Below are positions 32,548 to 42,458 of a DNA stretch of 64,000 bases, piece by piece (the stretch's first letter is position 1; each line of letters starts with the position of its first letter). Source of the DNA: Polyangium spumosum. GTDB lineage: Bacteria; Myxococcota_A; Polyangia; Polyangiales; Polyangiaceae. The translations under genes and the position numbers were made by a program. Under the pieces are notes generated by a model. That model searched no databases. It had not been told where the DNA came from and worked only from the letters and a program-made list of their open reading frames with translations. The stretch covers positions 62,001-126,000 of the forward strand of contig NZ_WJIE01000012.1 in assembly GCF_009649845.1 (NCBI RefSeq). The letters run 5' to 3'.

Positions 32548-34437
32548 ATGTCGAAGCCCACGCCGCCGGACGGGCCCTCCCACGCCGCCTTCGACGACGC
32601 CGTCACGCTGCCACGCGCGGCGCAGGCCCAAGCAGGCCCCGAGCCGAGCGCCATGTTGCTCTCCGGCTCCGACCTCCAGGAGCGGGGCCAGGGCTCGCTC
32701 CTCGAGGACGAGCTCGCCACGCTCGTGGGCAAGCTCATCTCGGACCGGTACGTCGTGCACGAGCTCATCGGGCACGGCGGCATGGGGGCCGTCTACCGCG
32801 GCGAGCAGGTGCACCTGCGCAAGCGCGTGGCCATCAAGGTCCTGCGGCCGGACATGGCCCGTATGGTCGAGCTCGCGGTGCGGTTCGAACGCGAGGCCAT
32901 CGCGGGCGCACACGTGAGCCACCCGAACGTGGTCGCCGCCATCGATTTCGGCAAGCTCGACGACGGCTCGCAGTTCTTGATCCTGGAGTACGTCGAGGGC
33001 ACGTCGCTCAAGGATCTCATCGAGGCAGGCCCGCTGCCCCTCGATCGCGCGCTCTCCATCGGCCGGCAGCTCGCAATGGCCCTCGGGGCGGTGCACGAAA
33101 AGAGCATCGTCCACCGCGACGTGAAGCCCCAGAACATCCTCGTCGACACCAGAGAGACGGTAAAGCTGCTCGATTTTGGCCTCGCCAAGGTGCGCGTCGA
33201 GCTGCTCTCGGATCAGGGCCGTCACGCAAAGCCGAGCCCGGCGCTGACGGGCGTGGGCATGGTCATGGGGACGTTCGCGTACATGGCGCCCGAGGCGGCG
33301 CGGGGCATGGAGGGCGTGGACGCGCGCTCGGATCTGTATGCGCTCGGCGTCGTGATGTACGAGATGCTCACGGGCCTACGCCCGTTCGACGAGAAGGATC
33401 CGGCGCTGCACCTGAAGAAGATCCGCAGCGAGGAGGCGCCGCCGATGCGGGAGCGGGCGCCGGAGATCAAGGTGCCGCCGCGGATCGAGGCCGTCGTGAT
33501 GCGGCTGCTCGCGCGGGAGCCGGAGCGCAGGTTCGCGTCGGCGAACGAGGCGCTCGCGGCGCTCGACGAGGCGGCCGCGGCGCCGGAGAAGGAGCTCGAA
33601 AAGGCGCTGGAGAAGGCGCTCGAAGGCGAGCTCGCGAAGGCGCCGGAGAAGGCCGCCGCGCCCGCGCCGAAGCCCGCGGGCAAAGGCCTCGACAAACGCG
33701 CGCTTTTCCTGATGGCCGCGGGCCTCTCGGCCCTGGCCGTGCTCCTGCTCGTGGTGGTGCTCGTGCGCAGCGGCTCGTCGGAATCCACGGACGAGGACGA
33801 GGCCGCCGCCCCCGCCACGACCGCGGCGCCGACCGGGACGAGCCGGGCCGCCGTGCCGGCGAACGTGCCGACCGAGATCGACGGCGCGGACGCGACGGAG
33901 TGGGCCGAGCGGCTGCGGCGGGCGGCGTCGAAAAAAGAATGGCGGCCGGGCGCGAAGGCCTTCCTCGCCCTCGCCAAGCTCGATCCCGAGCGCCTCACGG
34001 GCAATGAAATGCGCGGCGACGTGGTCGGCGTCGTCGCGGGGATCGGCTTCGAGACGAGCTTCGCCGAGTCGGACCAGGTCTTCGACGCGCTCGAAAAGGA
34101 GCTCGGCACGGGCGGGCTCGACGTGCTCTTCCACGTGGTGCGCACGCGGGGCGGCACGAAGGCGAGCCGCCGCGCCCACGACATCCTCGGAAAGGCGGGG
34201 ACCATGGACCGCGCCACGCCCGCGTTACGCGTGGCCTTCGAGCTGCGCAAAGCGGCCTGTCACGACAAGCGCGCGCTTTTTTCGAGGGCCGCCGAGGAGG
34301 GCGACGGGCGCGCGCTCGACGAGCTCTTGATCACCAAGGACACCCCCTGCTCGGCGAGGCGTGATCCGTGTTGTTATCGGGAGGACGCGGAGATCAAGGA
34401 GGCGATCAGCAAGCTCCGGGCGAAGCTCGGGGGGTGA
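32548..34437 (+). CDS. membrane Ser/Thr protein kinase
   Basis: 629 residues. Kinase domain 66-330: GHGGMGAVY, K97, HRDVKPQN with D191, DFG 209-211, YMAPEAARG. A Lys/Glu/Ala-rich helical linker (about 350-385) precedes one transmembrane helix (ALFLMAAGLSALAVLLLVVV). The outside part of 210 residues is helical with no named fold, containing two Cys pairs near the end (KDTPCSARRDPCCY). A Pkn2-type one-pass receptor kinase. It follows the redoxin gene by 47 nt. Confidence 0.9.
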   Translation: MSKPTPPDGPSHAAFDDAVTLPRAAQAQAGPEPSAMLLSGSDLQERGQGSLLEDELATLVGKLISDRYVVHELIGHGGMGAVYRGEQVHLRKRVAIKVLRPDMARMVELAVRFEREAIAGAHVSHPNVVAAIDFGKLDDGSQFLILEYVEGTSLKDLIEAGPLPLDRALSIGRQLAMALGAVHEKSIVHRDVKPQNILVDTRETVKLLDFGLAKVRVELLSDQGRHAKPSPALTGVGMVMGTFAYMAPEAARGMEGVDARSDLYALGVVMYEMLTGLRPFDEKDPALHLKKIRSEEAPPMRERAPEIKVPPRIEAVVMRLLAREPERRFASANEALAALDEAAAAPEKELEKALEKALEGELAKAPEKAAAPAPKPAGKGLDKRALFLMAAGLSALAVLLLVVVLVRSGSSESTDEDEAAAPATTAAPTGTSRAAVPANVPTEIDGADATEWAERLRRAASKKEWRPGAKAFLALAKLDPERLTGNEMRGDVVGVVAGIGFETSFAESDQVFDALEKELGTGGLDVLFHVVRTRGGTKASRRAHDILGKAGTMDRATPALRVAFELRKAACHDKRALFSRAAEEGDGRALDELLITKDTPCSARRDPCCYREDAEIKEAISKLRAKLGG

Positions 34438-35775
34438 TTATCCAGCCCGGGACAGGACCCACGCCGCATATCCGAGCGCCGTGAGCTGGATGATGGCGAA
34501 CCCGAGGAGGCCCGTGGGCAGGAAATCGAAGAAGCCGAACCGGAGCTTTTGCCCGTCCGCGTCGCGGATGTCCGCGCGCTCCGTGAGCGCCTGCGCCAGC
34601 GGGCCCGCGGTGGCCGCGGTCAAGAAGAGCGAGCTGCCCGCGCAAACCGAGAGCGCGAGCCCCACGTAAACCGCGGACGGCGGGAGCCGCTTGGCCAAGG
34701 ACGCGGCGACCTCGAGCAACGCGGCCATGCTCGGCCCCGCGGAGAAGAGGCCGGTGAGCAGCCCGGCGAGCAGCAGGAACACGAAGAGCTGGCCAGCCCC
34801 GGAGATCGGCAATCGCTCGATGCCCCGCGCGATGAGGTCGAAGAGGCCCGTGTCACGCACGGCGCCGACCATCACGAAGAGCGAGAGCAAGAAGAACACG
34901 GCCTCGGCCTCGAGGCCATTGCGGGTGAGCCTCTCGCCGAGGCGACGATTGAGCAGCAAGGCGAGCGCGGCCCCGAGCCAGCAGACGAGCTCCGGGCCGA
35001 CGCCGAGCGAGGCCGGCAAGAAGAGCCAGGCGGCGACCATGAGCGCGAGCGACGCCGCGGCAGGCACGAAGATGCGGCGATCGAGGGTGATCCGCCGGTG
35101 CAACGCGGTCATGACGGCGCGCGCGATCCCGGCGGTGATCGGGTCACGCGGCATCCCCCTCGCAGGACGCACGACGAACGCCGTCACGGCGAGCAGCGCC
35201 GCGAGCGCGACGAAGGTCGCGGGCGCCGCCTGCACGAGGTAATCGACGAACGTCATGCTGCCGCGGCCGAGCAGGAGGATGGCCGGGAAATCGCCGATCG
35301 GCGTCGCGGCGCCGCCGAGGTTACACGCGACGAGCAACACGCCGAGCGTCCACGAGACGTAACGCTGGTTCGTCCCGCCAAGCCTGAGGAGCACGTGCAG
35401 CACGGGCAGCACGAGGACGAGCGCCGTCAGGTTGTTCACGATGCCGCTCACCACGTACATGGCAATGCCGAAGACGATGGTGAGGCGCGCCGGATCGGCG
35501 CGGCTCGCCCGGGTCGCGGCGAGGGCGAGGCGATCGAAGAGGCGGGACTGCGCGAGGAGCTGCGAGACGAGCCCGAGCGTGACCAGGATGACGAGCACGT
35601 CCCACGGCACGCCGGCGAGGATCCGCGAGGTATTCGCGACGCCGAGCAAGGTCGCGGCGAGGCACGCGAGCCCGGCGCCCGCAGTGACCACGAGCACGCG
35701 GTACGACGGGAGGAGCGCCTGGAGGACGAGCGCGAGGAGGAGAATGCCGCTCAGGATGAATTGAGGCTGCGTCAC
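34438..35775 (-). CDS. SLC13/ArsB-type permease
   Basis: 445 residues; GTG start at 35775 overlaps the preceding stop (GTGA). About 11 hydrophobic helices. NNLTALVLVLP, NLGGAATPIGDFPAIL and the mirrored AGSSLFLTAATAGP are the repeated re-entrant motifs of the ion-transporter superfamily (NhaD/ArsB/CitM). Substrate could be an organic anion, arsenite or Na+/H+. Last gene of a coupled trio. Confidence 0.85.
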   Translation of the reverse strand: MTQPQFILSGILLLALVLQALLPSYRVLVVTAGAGLACLAATLLGVANTSRILAGVPWDVLVILVTLGLVSQLLAQSRLFDRLALAATRASRADPARLTIVFGIAMYVVSGIVNNLTALVLVLPVLHVLLRLGGTNQRYVSWTLGVLLVACNLGGAATPIGDFPAILLLGRGSMTFVDYLVQAAPATFVALAALLAVTAFVVRPARGMPRDPITAGIARAVMTALHRRITLDRRIFVPAAASLALMVAAWLFLPASLGVGPELVCWLGAALALLLNRRLGERLTRNGLEAEAVFFLLSLFVMVGAVRDTGLFDLIARGIERLPISGAGQLFVFLLLAGLLTGLFSAGPSMAALLEVAASLAKRLPPSAVYVGLALSVCAGSSLFLTAATAGPLAQALTERADIRDADGQKLRFGFFDFLPTGLLGFAIIQLTALGYAAWVLSRAG

Positions 35776-36470
35776 GGGGATACGGGAGGAGCGGAAGAAG
35801 CGGAAGGACGATGCGGAGGACCGACGATCTCCGAGAAATCGTCGCAGGCCGTCTCCACGAGCCAGCGTGGATAGAGGCGCATGGGCGTCCCGAGGACGTC
35901 CCAGCCCACGAGCGAGCGGAACTGCGCGCGCACGTCCGGCCCCGCGACGCGGAGCCAGGTCGCGACGACGTGGGCCGTATGCCCGTCGGTGCCATACACG
36001 AACGACAGGAGCGCGCTGCGCTTGCCGGCCCAGCGCCCGAGCTCGGTCAACGTGACGGGCGCGAGCGCGCCCCCGTAATTCGCGAGGACGCGGCGCATGT
36101 CCGGCTCCACGCCGAAGGGCTCCGCGCAGAGGCCCATTTCGACGCCCGGCAAGGCAGGGACGAGCGCGTCGAGCGCGTCGGTCTCGAGGCCAACGACGAG
36201 CAGCCGGCCGATGCCCCCGAGCGCGCGGACCACGGGCCCGGGATCCTGCATCGGATCGAGCCGCGGATCCCGCGCGCCGGAGAGCCAGCGGTGCGCCGCG
36301 AAATCGAACACGGGATACTCGCGGCCGAGGGCGTCGCAGGCCTCGTCGACCAGCGCCTCGCCGCCGAGCTGGGAGAGCTCGTGGACGAAGAGGCGCGCGG
36401 CGCTGGCCATCCCCAGCTCACCGGCGGCCATACGGAAGGCCTGCCCGAGGTGCCGGGGCAATCCCGTCAT
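35772..36470 (-). CDS. hypothetical protein, coupled to permease
   Basis: 232 residues; ATG 36470 overlaps the previous stop by 4 nt (ATGA). Contains helical and Rossmann-like parts (GIGRLLVVGLETDALDAL) but no motif I can name. Soluble by appearance. Middle gene of three overlapping genes, so its product is probably made in fixed ratio with the permease. Confidence 0.75.
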   Translation of the reverse strand: MTGLPRHLGQAFRMAAGELGMASAARLFVHELSQLGGEALVDEACDALGREYPVFDFAAHRWLSGARDPRLDPMQDPGPVVRALGGIGRLLVVGLETDALDALVPALPGVEMGLCAEPFGVEPDMRRVLANYGGALAPVTLTELGRWAGKRSALLSFVYGTDGHTAHVVATWLRVAGPDVRAQFRSLVGWDVLGTPMRLYPRWLVETACDDFSEIVGPPHRPSASSAPPVSP

Positions 36471-37003
36471 TCGTGGGCCTCTCCGGCCGGCGCCGGGAGG
36501 CGCTCGAGCAACGCGCCGAGCGCGTGGACGAGCGCGGCGTTCGCGAGCGCGTGGTGCGCGGGGCCGTCGAGCAGGCAATCGACGAGCGCCTCGACCGCCG
36601 GAGCCCCGCCGCCGCTGATGGCCTGGAGCGGCGCGAGCGGCATACACAAGGGGTACTCCTGGTCCTCGCCCCGCGCCTCCGCGAGGTGCGGCGGCAACCG
36701 GAGGGGGACCGGCACGGCCTCGCCCGCCGGCGGTTTGTCCGGAATGCCCCCCGTGCGCTCGAGGAGCAAAGAGACAATCGACAGAAGCGCGAAGCTCGCC
36801 CCGCGATGATGGGTGGGCCCCTGCTCGAGGATGCAACGGGCGACGAAGGCGCGGTCGGCCGGGTCCGGGATGCAGGACGCGAGCAGGGTCTCGAGCCGCT
36901 GGGGCGGGAGGAACGCGCGGATCGTGGAGGGCGGCAGCGGGGGCCGCGGCGGCGGAGGGTGATGGTGGGGCCCGTGGTGGCGCTTCGGGTGGTGCGGCGG
37001 CAT
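36467..37003 (-). CDS. His/Pro-rich N-terminal hypothetical protein
   Basis: 178 residues; GAGGAG 6 nt before ATG 37003. First 30 residues are His/Pro/Lys-rich (PPHHPKRHHGPHHHPPPP), a possible metal-binding tail. The rest is helical (LETLLASCIPDPADRAFVAR) without known family. First gene of the coupled trio with 35772 and the permease; the His-rich tail hints that the trio handles a metal, but this is only inference. Confidence 0.7.
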   Translation of the reverse strand: MPPHHPKRHHGPHHHPPPPRPPLPPSTIRAFLPPQRLETLLASCIPDPADRAFVARCILEQGPTHHRGASFALLSIVSLLLERTGGIPDKPPAGEAVPVPLRLPPHLAEARGEDQEYPLCMPLAPLQAISGGGAPAVEALVDCLLDGPAHHALANAALVHALGALLERLPAPAGEAHE

Positions 37004-37095
37004 CTCGACTCCTCGGCGTGTGGCGCGGAGCGCTTCAGCGAATTCGTATGAGATCAAGAGATAGGAGTCACGACGATTGCATGTCAACAAAAAGG

Positions 37096-37947
37096 TCACG
37101 TCCGCGGCGCGTCCGTCGGCTCCATGAGCACGACGGTGCGCGGGAACGCCACGTCGGCGCCGGCCTCGTCGAGGGCCGTCTTCACCGCGGTGGCCGCTCG
37201 ATCGAGGACACGGAGGACGTTCGCCTGATGCGCCTCGACCCAGAAATGGACCGTGATCTCCACATTCGTGGCCCCGAGCGACTCGACATACACCCACGGC
37301 GCCGGCTCGGTCATGACGCCCTCCGTGCGCGAGAGCGCGCCGCGGATGACCTCGCGATCCACGTCGATGTCGTCGAAATAGCTGATGCTGACGCCGAGGC
37401 GCACGCGCCTGTGTCCGTAAGCGGTGCGCACGATCATGCCGCGGGTGTAGACCTCGCCGTTCGGCACCACCACGAGCTCGTTGTCGTAGGTGCGGATCCG
37501 CGTCGCGCGGACGTCGATGTCCTCGACCGTTCCCTCGTATTCGCCGGAGCGTATCTGATCACCGATGCGGAAGGGCCTGCGCCACAAGAGGAGCACGCCG
37601 GCCACGAAGTTCTGGAGGATGTCCTTCAGCGCGAAGCCAATGGCGACCGAGCTGATCCCGAGCCCCGTCACGAGGTCGCGCCACCGCAACGAGGGGAAAA
37701 TGACGACACTCGCGACCGCCAGCGCGGCGACGAGGATGGCCGCCGAGACGATACGCGCGATGAGGCCGACGAACGCCGGATCGAGGCGGGCGCGGCGGCC
37801 TCCGCGGGAGACGGCCGCCCGGGCGAGCCGCGCGAGGAGCGCCCCCACGGCGAAGCAGACGAGCCCGGTCGCGAAAAACGGGAGGCGATGGAGGACCGAA
37901 TCGAGGAGCCGCTCGAGGGCCGCTTGGATGGTGTCGAGCTCGTTCAT
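37096..37947 (-). CDS. MscS-family mechanosensitive channel
   Basis: 283 residues; GGAAGG upstream of ATG 37947. Three hydrophobic helices, then the pore-lining and beta-domain signature: GLGISSVAIGFALKDILQNF, WRRPFRIGDQIRSGEYEGTV, VVVPNGEVYTRGM. Releases solutes on hypo-osmotic shock in the family. Divergent from the DUF2254 gene, with only 66 nt between starts. Confidence 0.93.
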   Translation of the reverse strand: MNELDTIQAALERLLDSVLHRLPFFATGLVCFAVGALLARLARAAVSRGGRRARLDPAFVGLIARIVSAAILVAALAVASVVIFPSLRWRDLVTGLGISSVAIGFALKDILQNFVAGVLLLWRRPFRIGDQIRSGEYEGTVEDIDVRATRIRTYDNELVVVPNGEVYTRGMIVRTAYGHRRVRLGVSISYFDDIDVDREVIRGALSRTEGVMTEPAPWVYVESLGATNVEITVHFWVEAHQANVLRVLDRAATAVKTALDEAGADVAFPRTVVLMEPTDAPRT

Positions 37948-38013
37948 GCGCCTTCCATGCAACGTCCCCATGCGAGCATGGTGCCGACGCCCGGAGCAGC
38001 GACGGCCCGATCC

Positions 38014-39363
38014 ATGCTCCGCCGCCTCTCCGTGCATCTGCGCACGGCGCTCCAGGACGTCCGGTCGAGCCTCTGGTTCGTACCCACGGTCCTCGTCGTG
38101 GCCTCGATGGGCCTGGCCTTCGGCCTCGTGGAGGCGCAATTCGGCGTCGGCGAGGCGCTCGAGGACATTTATCCGCGTTTCTTCGAGACGAGCCCCGACG
38201 ACGCGCGGCAGCTCCTCTCCGCCATTGCCACCAGCGTGCTCACGGTCGCGGGCGTCACGTTCTCGATCACCGCGGTGACGCTCTCGCTCGTGGCCAGCCA
38301 GTACACGCCGCGCGTCGTGCGCAGCTTCATGCGGAGCCGCAAGACCCAGGTCGCGCTGGGCGTGCTCATGGGCGTCTACGTCTATGCGCTCGTCGTGCTC
38401 CGTACGGTGAGCGGTTCGCCCTCGCCGTACGTGCCAAACCTGGCGGTGATCTTCGCGTTCGTTTATGTCGTGGCGGGGATCTTCGTCTTCATCGTGTTCG
38501 TTCACCACATCGCGGCCTTCATCCAGCCGGCGACGATCGCCTCGGACGTCTATGACGAGACGATACGCGCGATGCGCGAGACCTTCCCCGAGGAGCTGGG
38601 CGATTGCGCCCCGGAGGACACGCGTGAGGCGGAGGTGGAGCGCGCCGTCGCCGAGCTCGCGTGGCACCCTTTGCCTGCGCCGGAGGCGGGCTACATCCAG
38701 GCGGTCGATCTCGGCGTGTTGATCCGCCACGCGGCGCGGGCGCGGACGATCGTGCGCCTCGGCGGGCGCGTGGGCGAATTCATGATCGAGGGAGCGCCGC
38801 TGCTCTTCGTGGCGCACGCGCCCCCGGACGCGGCGAGCGCGCGCCGATTGCTCTCCGCGGTGCACTTCGGGGCGCATCGGACCATCGAGGAGGATCCCAC
38901 GTATGGCGTGCGTCTGCTCGTCGACATGGCGCTCAAGGGCCTGTCGCCGGGCATTCACGATCCGACCACGGCTATGATGTGTATCGATCACCTGGCGGCC
39001 CTGCTGCTGCACGCCGCGCGGCGGAAGATCGTGCAGGCGCACCGAGGAGAGGACGGGGCGATCTGCGCCATCGTGCCTCGCACCCGGTTCGAGGAGCTGC
39101 TGAGCGACACGATCGAGCCCATCTGCCTCGCGGCGCGCGAGCAGCCGCAGGTGCTCGAGCGGCTCGTCGTGATGCTGGGCGCCATCGGCCGCGAGCTCGG
39201 GCCCGGCTCGCGGCGCTTCGCCGTCCGATCGCAGGTGGCCATGGTGGCCGATCAGGTGAGCCGGCTCGTCCCCGTGCCGGGGAGGTCACGCGTCATGGGC
39301 GTCGCGGCGCGGGTGCGCGAGGAGCTCGACGTAATGGCAGACGTCGAGCCTGCTCGACCGTGA
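38014..39363 (+). CDS. DUF2254 membrane protein
   Basis: 449 residues from ATG 38014; ATGs at 37957 and 37978 are alternatives and no start has a strong ribosome-binding site. Four hydrophobic helices in the first 180 residues, with SLWFVPTVLVVASM and SVLTVAGVTFSITAVTLSL as in DUF2254. The C-terminal half is cytoplasmic (KGLSPGIHDPTTAMMCIDHL is the conserved motif). Function unknown. Followed 36 nt later by the AI-2E-family gene. Confidence 0.87.
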   Translation: MLRRLSVHLRTALQDVRSSLWFVPTVLVVASMGLAFGLVEAQFGVGEALEDIYPRFFETSPDDARQLLSAIATSVLTVAGVTFSITAVTLSLVASQYTPRVVRSFMRSRKTQVALGVLMGVYVYALVVLRTVSGSPSPYVPNLAVIFAFVYVVAGIFVFIVFVHHIAAFIQPATIASDVYDETIRAMRETFPEELGDCAPEDTREAEVERAVAELAWHPLPAPEAGYIQAVDLGVLIRHAARARTIVRLGGRVGEFMIEGAPLLFVAHAPPDAASARRLLSAVHFGAHRTIEEDPTYGVRLLVDMALKGLSPGIHDPTTAMMCIDHLAALLLHAARRKIVQAHRGEDGAICAIVPRTRFEELLSDTIEPICLAAREQPQVLERLVVMLGAIGRELGPGSRRFAVRSQVAMVADQVSRLVPVPGRSRVMGVAARVREELDVMADVEPARP

Positions 39364-39399
39364 CCCACGAAGGCGCGGGCCTTGCCTCGCAGGGTCGAC

Positions 39400-40518
39400 A
39401 TGGAAAGAGAGCCCGTCTCCGAGGCCCGCGCGCGCTCCCCGTCGACACGCGAAGACGTCGTTGCCCGCGCGGCGCGGGGGCTCGCCGCGGTCGCGATCCT
39501 GGCCCTCTCGTTCTGGGTGCTCGGCGCGCTCGCCGGGCCGCTGCTGCTCGTCTTTGCGGGCGTCCTTCTGGCCGTCTTCCTGCGTGGCGCGAGCCAATGG
39601 TTCGGCCGCCACGCCGGGCTCTCGGCAGGGTGGTCCCTCGCCGCCGTCCTCTTCGCGCTGGCGGGCGTCTCCGTGGTCGCCGGGTGGCTCATCGCCCCTT
39701 CGATCGCCGCGCAGGTCGACGTCCTCGTGCAACGCGTCCCCGAGGCGGCGGGCAGGCTCGGGGGTTGGCTCGAGCGTTATGAATGGGGGCGCGGGCTGAT
39801 CTCGTGGGGCTCGGCGTTCAGCATGCCCGCGCCGCGGCGCACGCTCTCCGGGGCGACGAGTGTCCTGTCGACCTCGGCCGGCATCGCCACGAGCTTCGTG
39901 GTTTTCCTCTTCGTGGGCCTGTTTCTCGCAGCGGATCCAGGCGTCTATCGGAGGGGCGTCCTCCGCCTCTTCCCCGTCGCCAGGCGAGCGCGGGCCCGCG
40001 TGATCTTCGACGAGGTGGGACAAACGCTCGGGCGCTGGCTGCTCGGGAAGCTCTTTTCAATGGCCGTGGTCGGTGTCTCGACGTATGCGGGCCTCGCGCT
40101 CCTCGGCGTCCCCCTCGCGGCGACGCTCGCGCTGCTCGCCTCGGTCTTGACCTTCGTGCCGTATGTCGGGCCGCTCGCCGCGCTCGTGCCCGCCGCGCTG
40201 CTCGCCCTCCTCCAGGGGCCGGCCCTGGCGGCGTACGTCGTGGCGCTGTACCTCGGCATTCAATTCGTGGAGTCCTATCTGCTCACGCCTCTCGTCGCGA
40301 GGCGCACCGTCTCCTTGCCACCCGCCGTGACCATCACGAGCCAGGTCGTCATGGGGACGCTCACCGGGGGCCTCGGCGTGGTGCTCGCGACGCCCCTCGC
40401 GGCGGCCTTGCTCGTCCTCGTCAAGCGGGCCTACGTGGAGGACGTCCTCGGGGACGATTCGGTCGACGCGCCCCCGGGTGCGCCCGTCGCAGGCGTGCCG
40501 GAGGAGCGCGCGTCTTGA
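39400..40518 (+). CDS. AI-2E family transporter
   Basis: 372 residues. About eight transmembrane helices; LFPVARRARARVIFDEVGQTL and LTFVPYVGPLAALVPAALLAL are the conserved PF01594 patterns (YdiK/PerM/TqsA type). Members move small molecules or sodium/protons; the autoinducer role is shown only for some. Likely cotranscribed with the DUF2254 gene; convergent with DUF421 (11 nt). Confidence 0.9.
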   Translation: MEREPVSEARARSPSTREDVVARAARGLAAVAILALSFWVLGALAGPLLLVFAGVLLAVFLRGASQWFGRHAGLSAGWSLAAVLFALAGVSVVAGWLIAPSIAAQVDVLVQRVPEAAGRLGGWLERYEWGRGLISWGSAFSMPAPRRTLSGATSVLSTSAGIATSFVVFLFVGLFLAADPGVYRRGVLRLFPVARRARARVIFDEVGQTLGRWLLGKLFSMAVVGVSTYAGLALLGVPLAATLALLASVLTFVPYVGPLAALVPAALLALLQGPALAAYVVALYLGIQFVESYLLTPLVARRTVSLPPAVTITSQVVMGTLTGGLGVVLATPLAAALLVLVKRAYVEDVLGDDSVDAPPGAPVAGVPEERAS

Positions 40519-40529
40519 GGCGCCGCTCT

Positions 40530-41063
40530 TCAGCCTCGATCGAGCGGCGAAGCGACACCTCGCAGCGTCGAGCGACCTGTCGCGTCGGAGCGTCGGATCA
40601 CGGAGATCGTGCCGTCGGTTTCGAGCACGACCGCCTCGACCTCGGCGAGAGAGGCGATCCCCTGGTCACGCACGGCTGCGAGGAGCTCGGCTTCCAGCAC
40701 CCGCTCGCGGCGCATCGCGCGCTCGAGCATCTCACCGCGATGGAAGAGCAGCTTCGGCTCGGACTTCACGAGGCGACGAACCACGCCGGACCGGACCGAG
40801 GTCCAGGTGACCAGGTATTGCAGACCGATGAGCAGCGCAAAGCCGACCACGCCCTCCACGAGGGGGACGTCCTTGGACAGGATCACGGTCGCCAAGCTCG
40901 AGCCCAGGGCGACCGTGACGATGAAATCGAACGCATTCATCTTCGACAGCGTTCGTTTCCCGGAGATCCGCAGCGAAAGGACCATCGCGACGTACGCGAG
41001 GACGGCGGTGAGCGCGACCCTGCCCGTTGCCTGCATGCTTTCGAAGAACACCAGTCCCTCCAT
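40530..41063 (-). CDS. DUF421 (YetF-like) membrane protein
   Basis: 177 residues from ATG 41063; the frame is open further upstream but that part is Pro/Ala-rich without signal. Two or three N-terminal helices, then RISGKRTLSKMNAFDFIVTVALGS reading as the conserved membrane motif (RxxGKR...DF) and the cytosolic domain with MRRERVLEAELLAAVRDQGI. Family function is unclear; short intergenic space with the divergent porin gene. Confidence 0.87.
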   Translation of the reverse strand: MEGLVFFESMQATGRVALTAVLAYVAMVLSLRISGKRTLSKMNAFDFIVTVALGSSLATVILSKDVPLVEGVVGFALLIGLQYLVTWTSVRSGVVRRLVKSEPKLLFHRGEMLERAMRRERVLEAELLAAVRDQGIASLAEVEAVVLETDGTISVIRRSDATGRSTLRGVASPLDRG

Positions 41064-41245
41064 GGTTTCCCGACGAGCGCTCCCGACGGAAGGGTCGCCG
41101 CGCGCGACGGCCGCGCCCCGGGATGCGAGCGGGATGCCGTCGGATGTCGGAAACGGACCGCCCAGCCGTACCGGGCTCGACACGACCCCGAGCGCACGAG
41201 CGGCCGGCACCCGTGAAGGCGCAGGCTTTGCCTCGCTCACGCGTC

Positions 41246-42307
41246 ATGACGCCAGGCACGACGGCGCGTAGCCTCGCCGCGCTCGCGCTCCTCGCCACGC
41301 GCGCGGCCTCGGCGAGCGACGAGGGGGCGCGCGGCGAAGGCGACGGTATCTCGTTCGAGGCCGGTGGCCTCCTGCAAATCCAGACGGATACGTTGTCCGC
41401 GCCCCCCGGCCCTCCGTGGCGGATCCGGGCGAGGCGCGCGCGCCCCTATGCCGAGATGAGGGTCGGATCCTGGTTCGTGGGTCGCGTCGAGCCCGATTTC
41501 GCGACCTCGCGCGTCTTCTTCAACGACGCCTACGTGCGCCTGCGGCCCGATCCCCGGTTTGCCATGACGATCGGGCGATCGGGGCGGCCGTTCGGCGTCG
41601 TGGATGACGTGAGCGCCCGGGACATCCTGCCCATCGAGCGCGGCGCACGAATGCGCGGGGTCCGAGCGCTGGATCATTACGCCCTCCTGGAGGAGGTGGC
41701 GTACGCCGGCAGGTCGTTCGGCGTGGCCGCGGGCGGCGAATTCCCCGGGGCGCTCGGATTCACGTACACGATCGGTTTTTATCGCGGCGGCGTCGGCGAG
41801 GAGGACGATCGAGGCGGAGACATCGAGCAATTCGCGGGAAGGGTGACGATCGAGCCGGCCCGACACGCGCGGCTCGGCGCGAGTTTGACCAACCGAAACT
41901 TCGGGTGCGACGCCTGCGCGCGCGGGGAAACGCGGCGCGGGACCGCCTTCGGAGCGGACCTCCTTTATGGCGAATTCGGGGAGCGGGGTCCCCTGGCGCT
42001 GCTCGCCGTGAGCGCAGGCACGCTCGATCCCTTCTCGGGAGCCCACTTCGTCTCCGGGCAGATCTGGCTCGCCTACCGGTACGGCGTCGCGTCCGGGCCC
42101 TTCGTCGACGTGGAGCCGCTGCTCCGCGTCTCGCACGGTCGCCCCGAGGGCGAGCGGGCAAAACTCGGCGGGACGCTCGTCACACCGGGGCTCAACCTGT
42201 ACCTCGGCGCGAAACACCGGTGGATGATCGATCTCGACCTGTGGATCCCGCGCGGGGTCGTCCCCGTCGCATCGAGCTTGAAGACGCAGCTCCAGCTCGC
42301 ATTATGA
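41246..42307 (+). CDS. outer-membrane porin (phosphate-selective-like)
   Basis: 353 residues. Signal peptide ending around ASAS; then alternating beta strands: SWFVGRVEPDFATSRVFFND, AMTIGRSGRPFG, LGASLTNRNFG, ending LKTQLQLAL with a short hydrophobic terminal strand typical of outer-membrane barrels. Resembles OprO/OprP-type barrels in the FNDAYVRLRPDPRF and FGVVDDVSARD segments. Ion selectivity cannot be told. Start ATG 41246 chosen for its signal peptide. Confidence 0.75.
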   Translation: MTPGTTARSLAALALLATRAASASDEGARGEGDGISFEAGGLLQIQTDTLSAPPGPPWRIRARRARPYAEMRVGSWFVGRVEPDFATSRVFFNDAYVRLRPDPRFAMTIGRSGRPFGVVDDVSARDILPIERGARMRGVRALDHYALLEEVAYAGRSFGVAAGGEFPGALGFTYTIGFYRGGVGEEDDRGGDIEQFAGRVTIEPARHARLGASLTNRNFGCDACARGETRRGTAFGADLLYGEFGERGPLALLAVSAGTLDPFSGAHFVSGQIWLAYRYGVASGPFVDVEPLLRVSHGRPEGERAKLGGTLVTPGLNLYLGAKHRWMIDLDLWIPRGVVPVASSLKTQLQLAL

Positions 42308-42458
42308 GCCTGCCCGGAAAAACCTGGACGCGAGCGCGGAGGGCCCGCGGGCGAGGAAGCGACCTGAACGGATCCTGGCACACGCCATGGATATCGATCC
42401 CGGCACGGGGAGCGCGGGCGGCAGTTTGCTCTCCCCACGACACGAAAGGAGAACGTCG

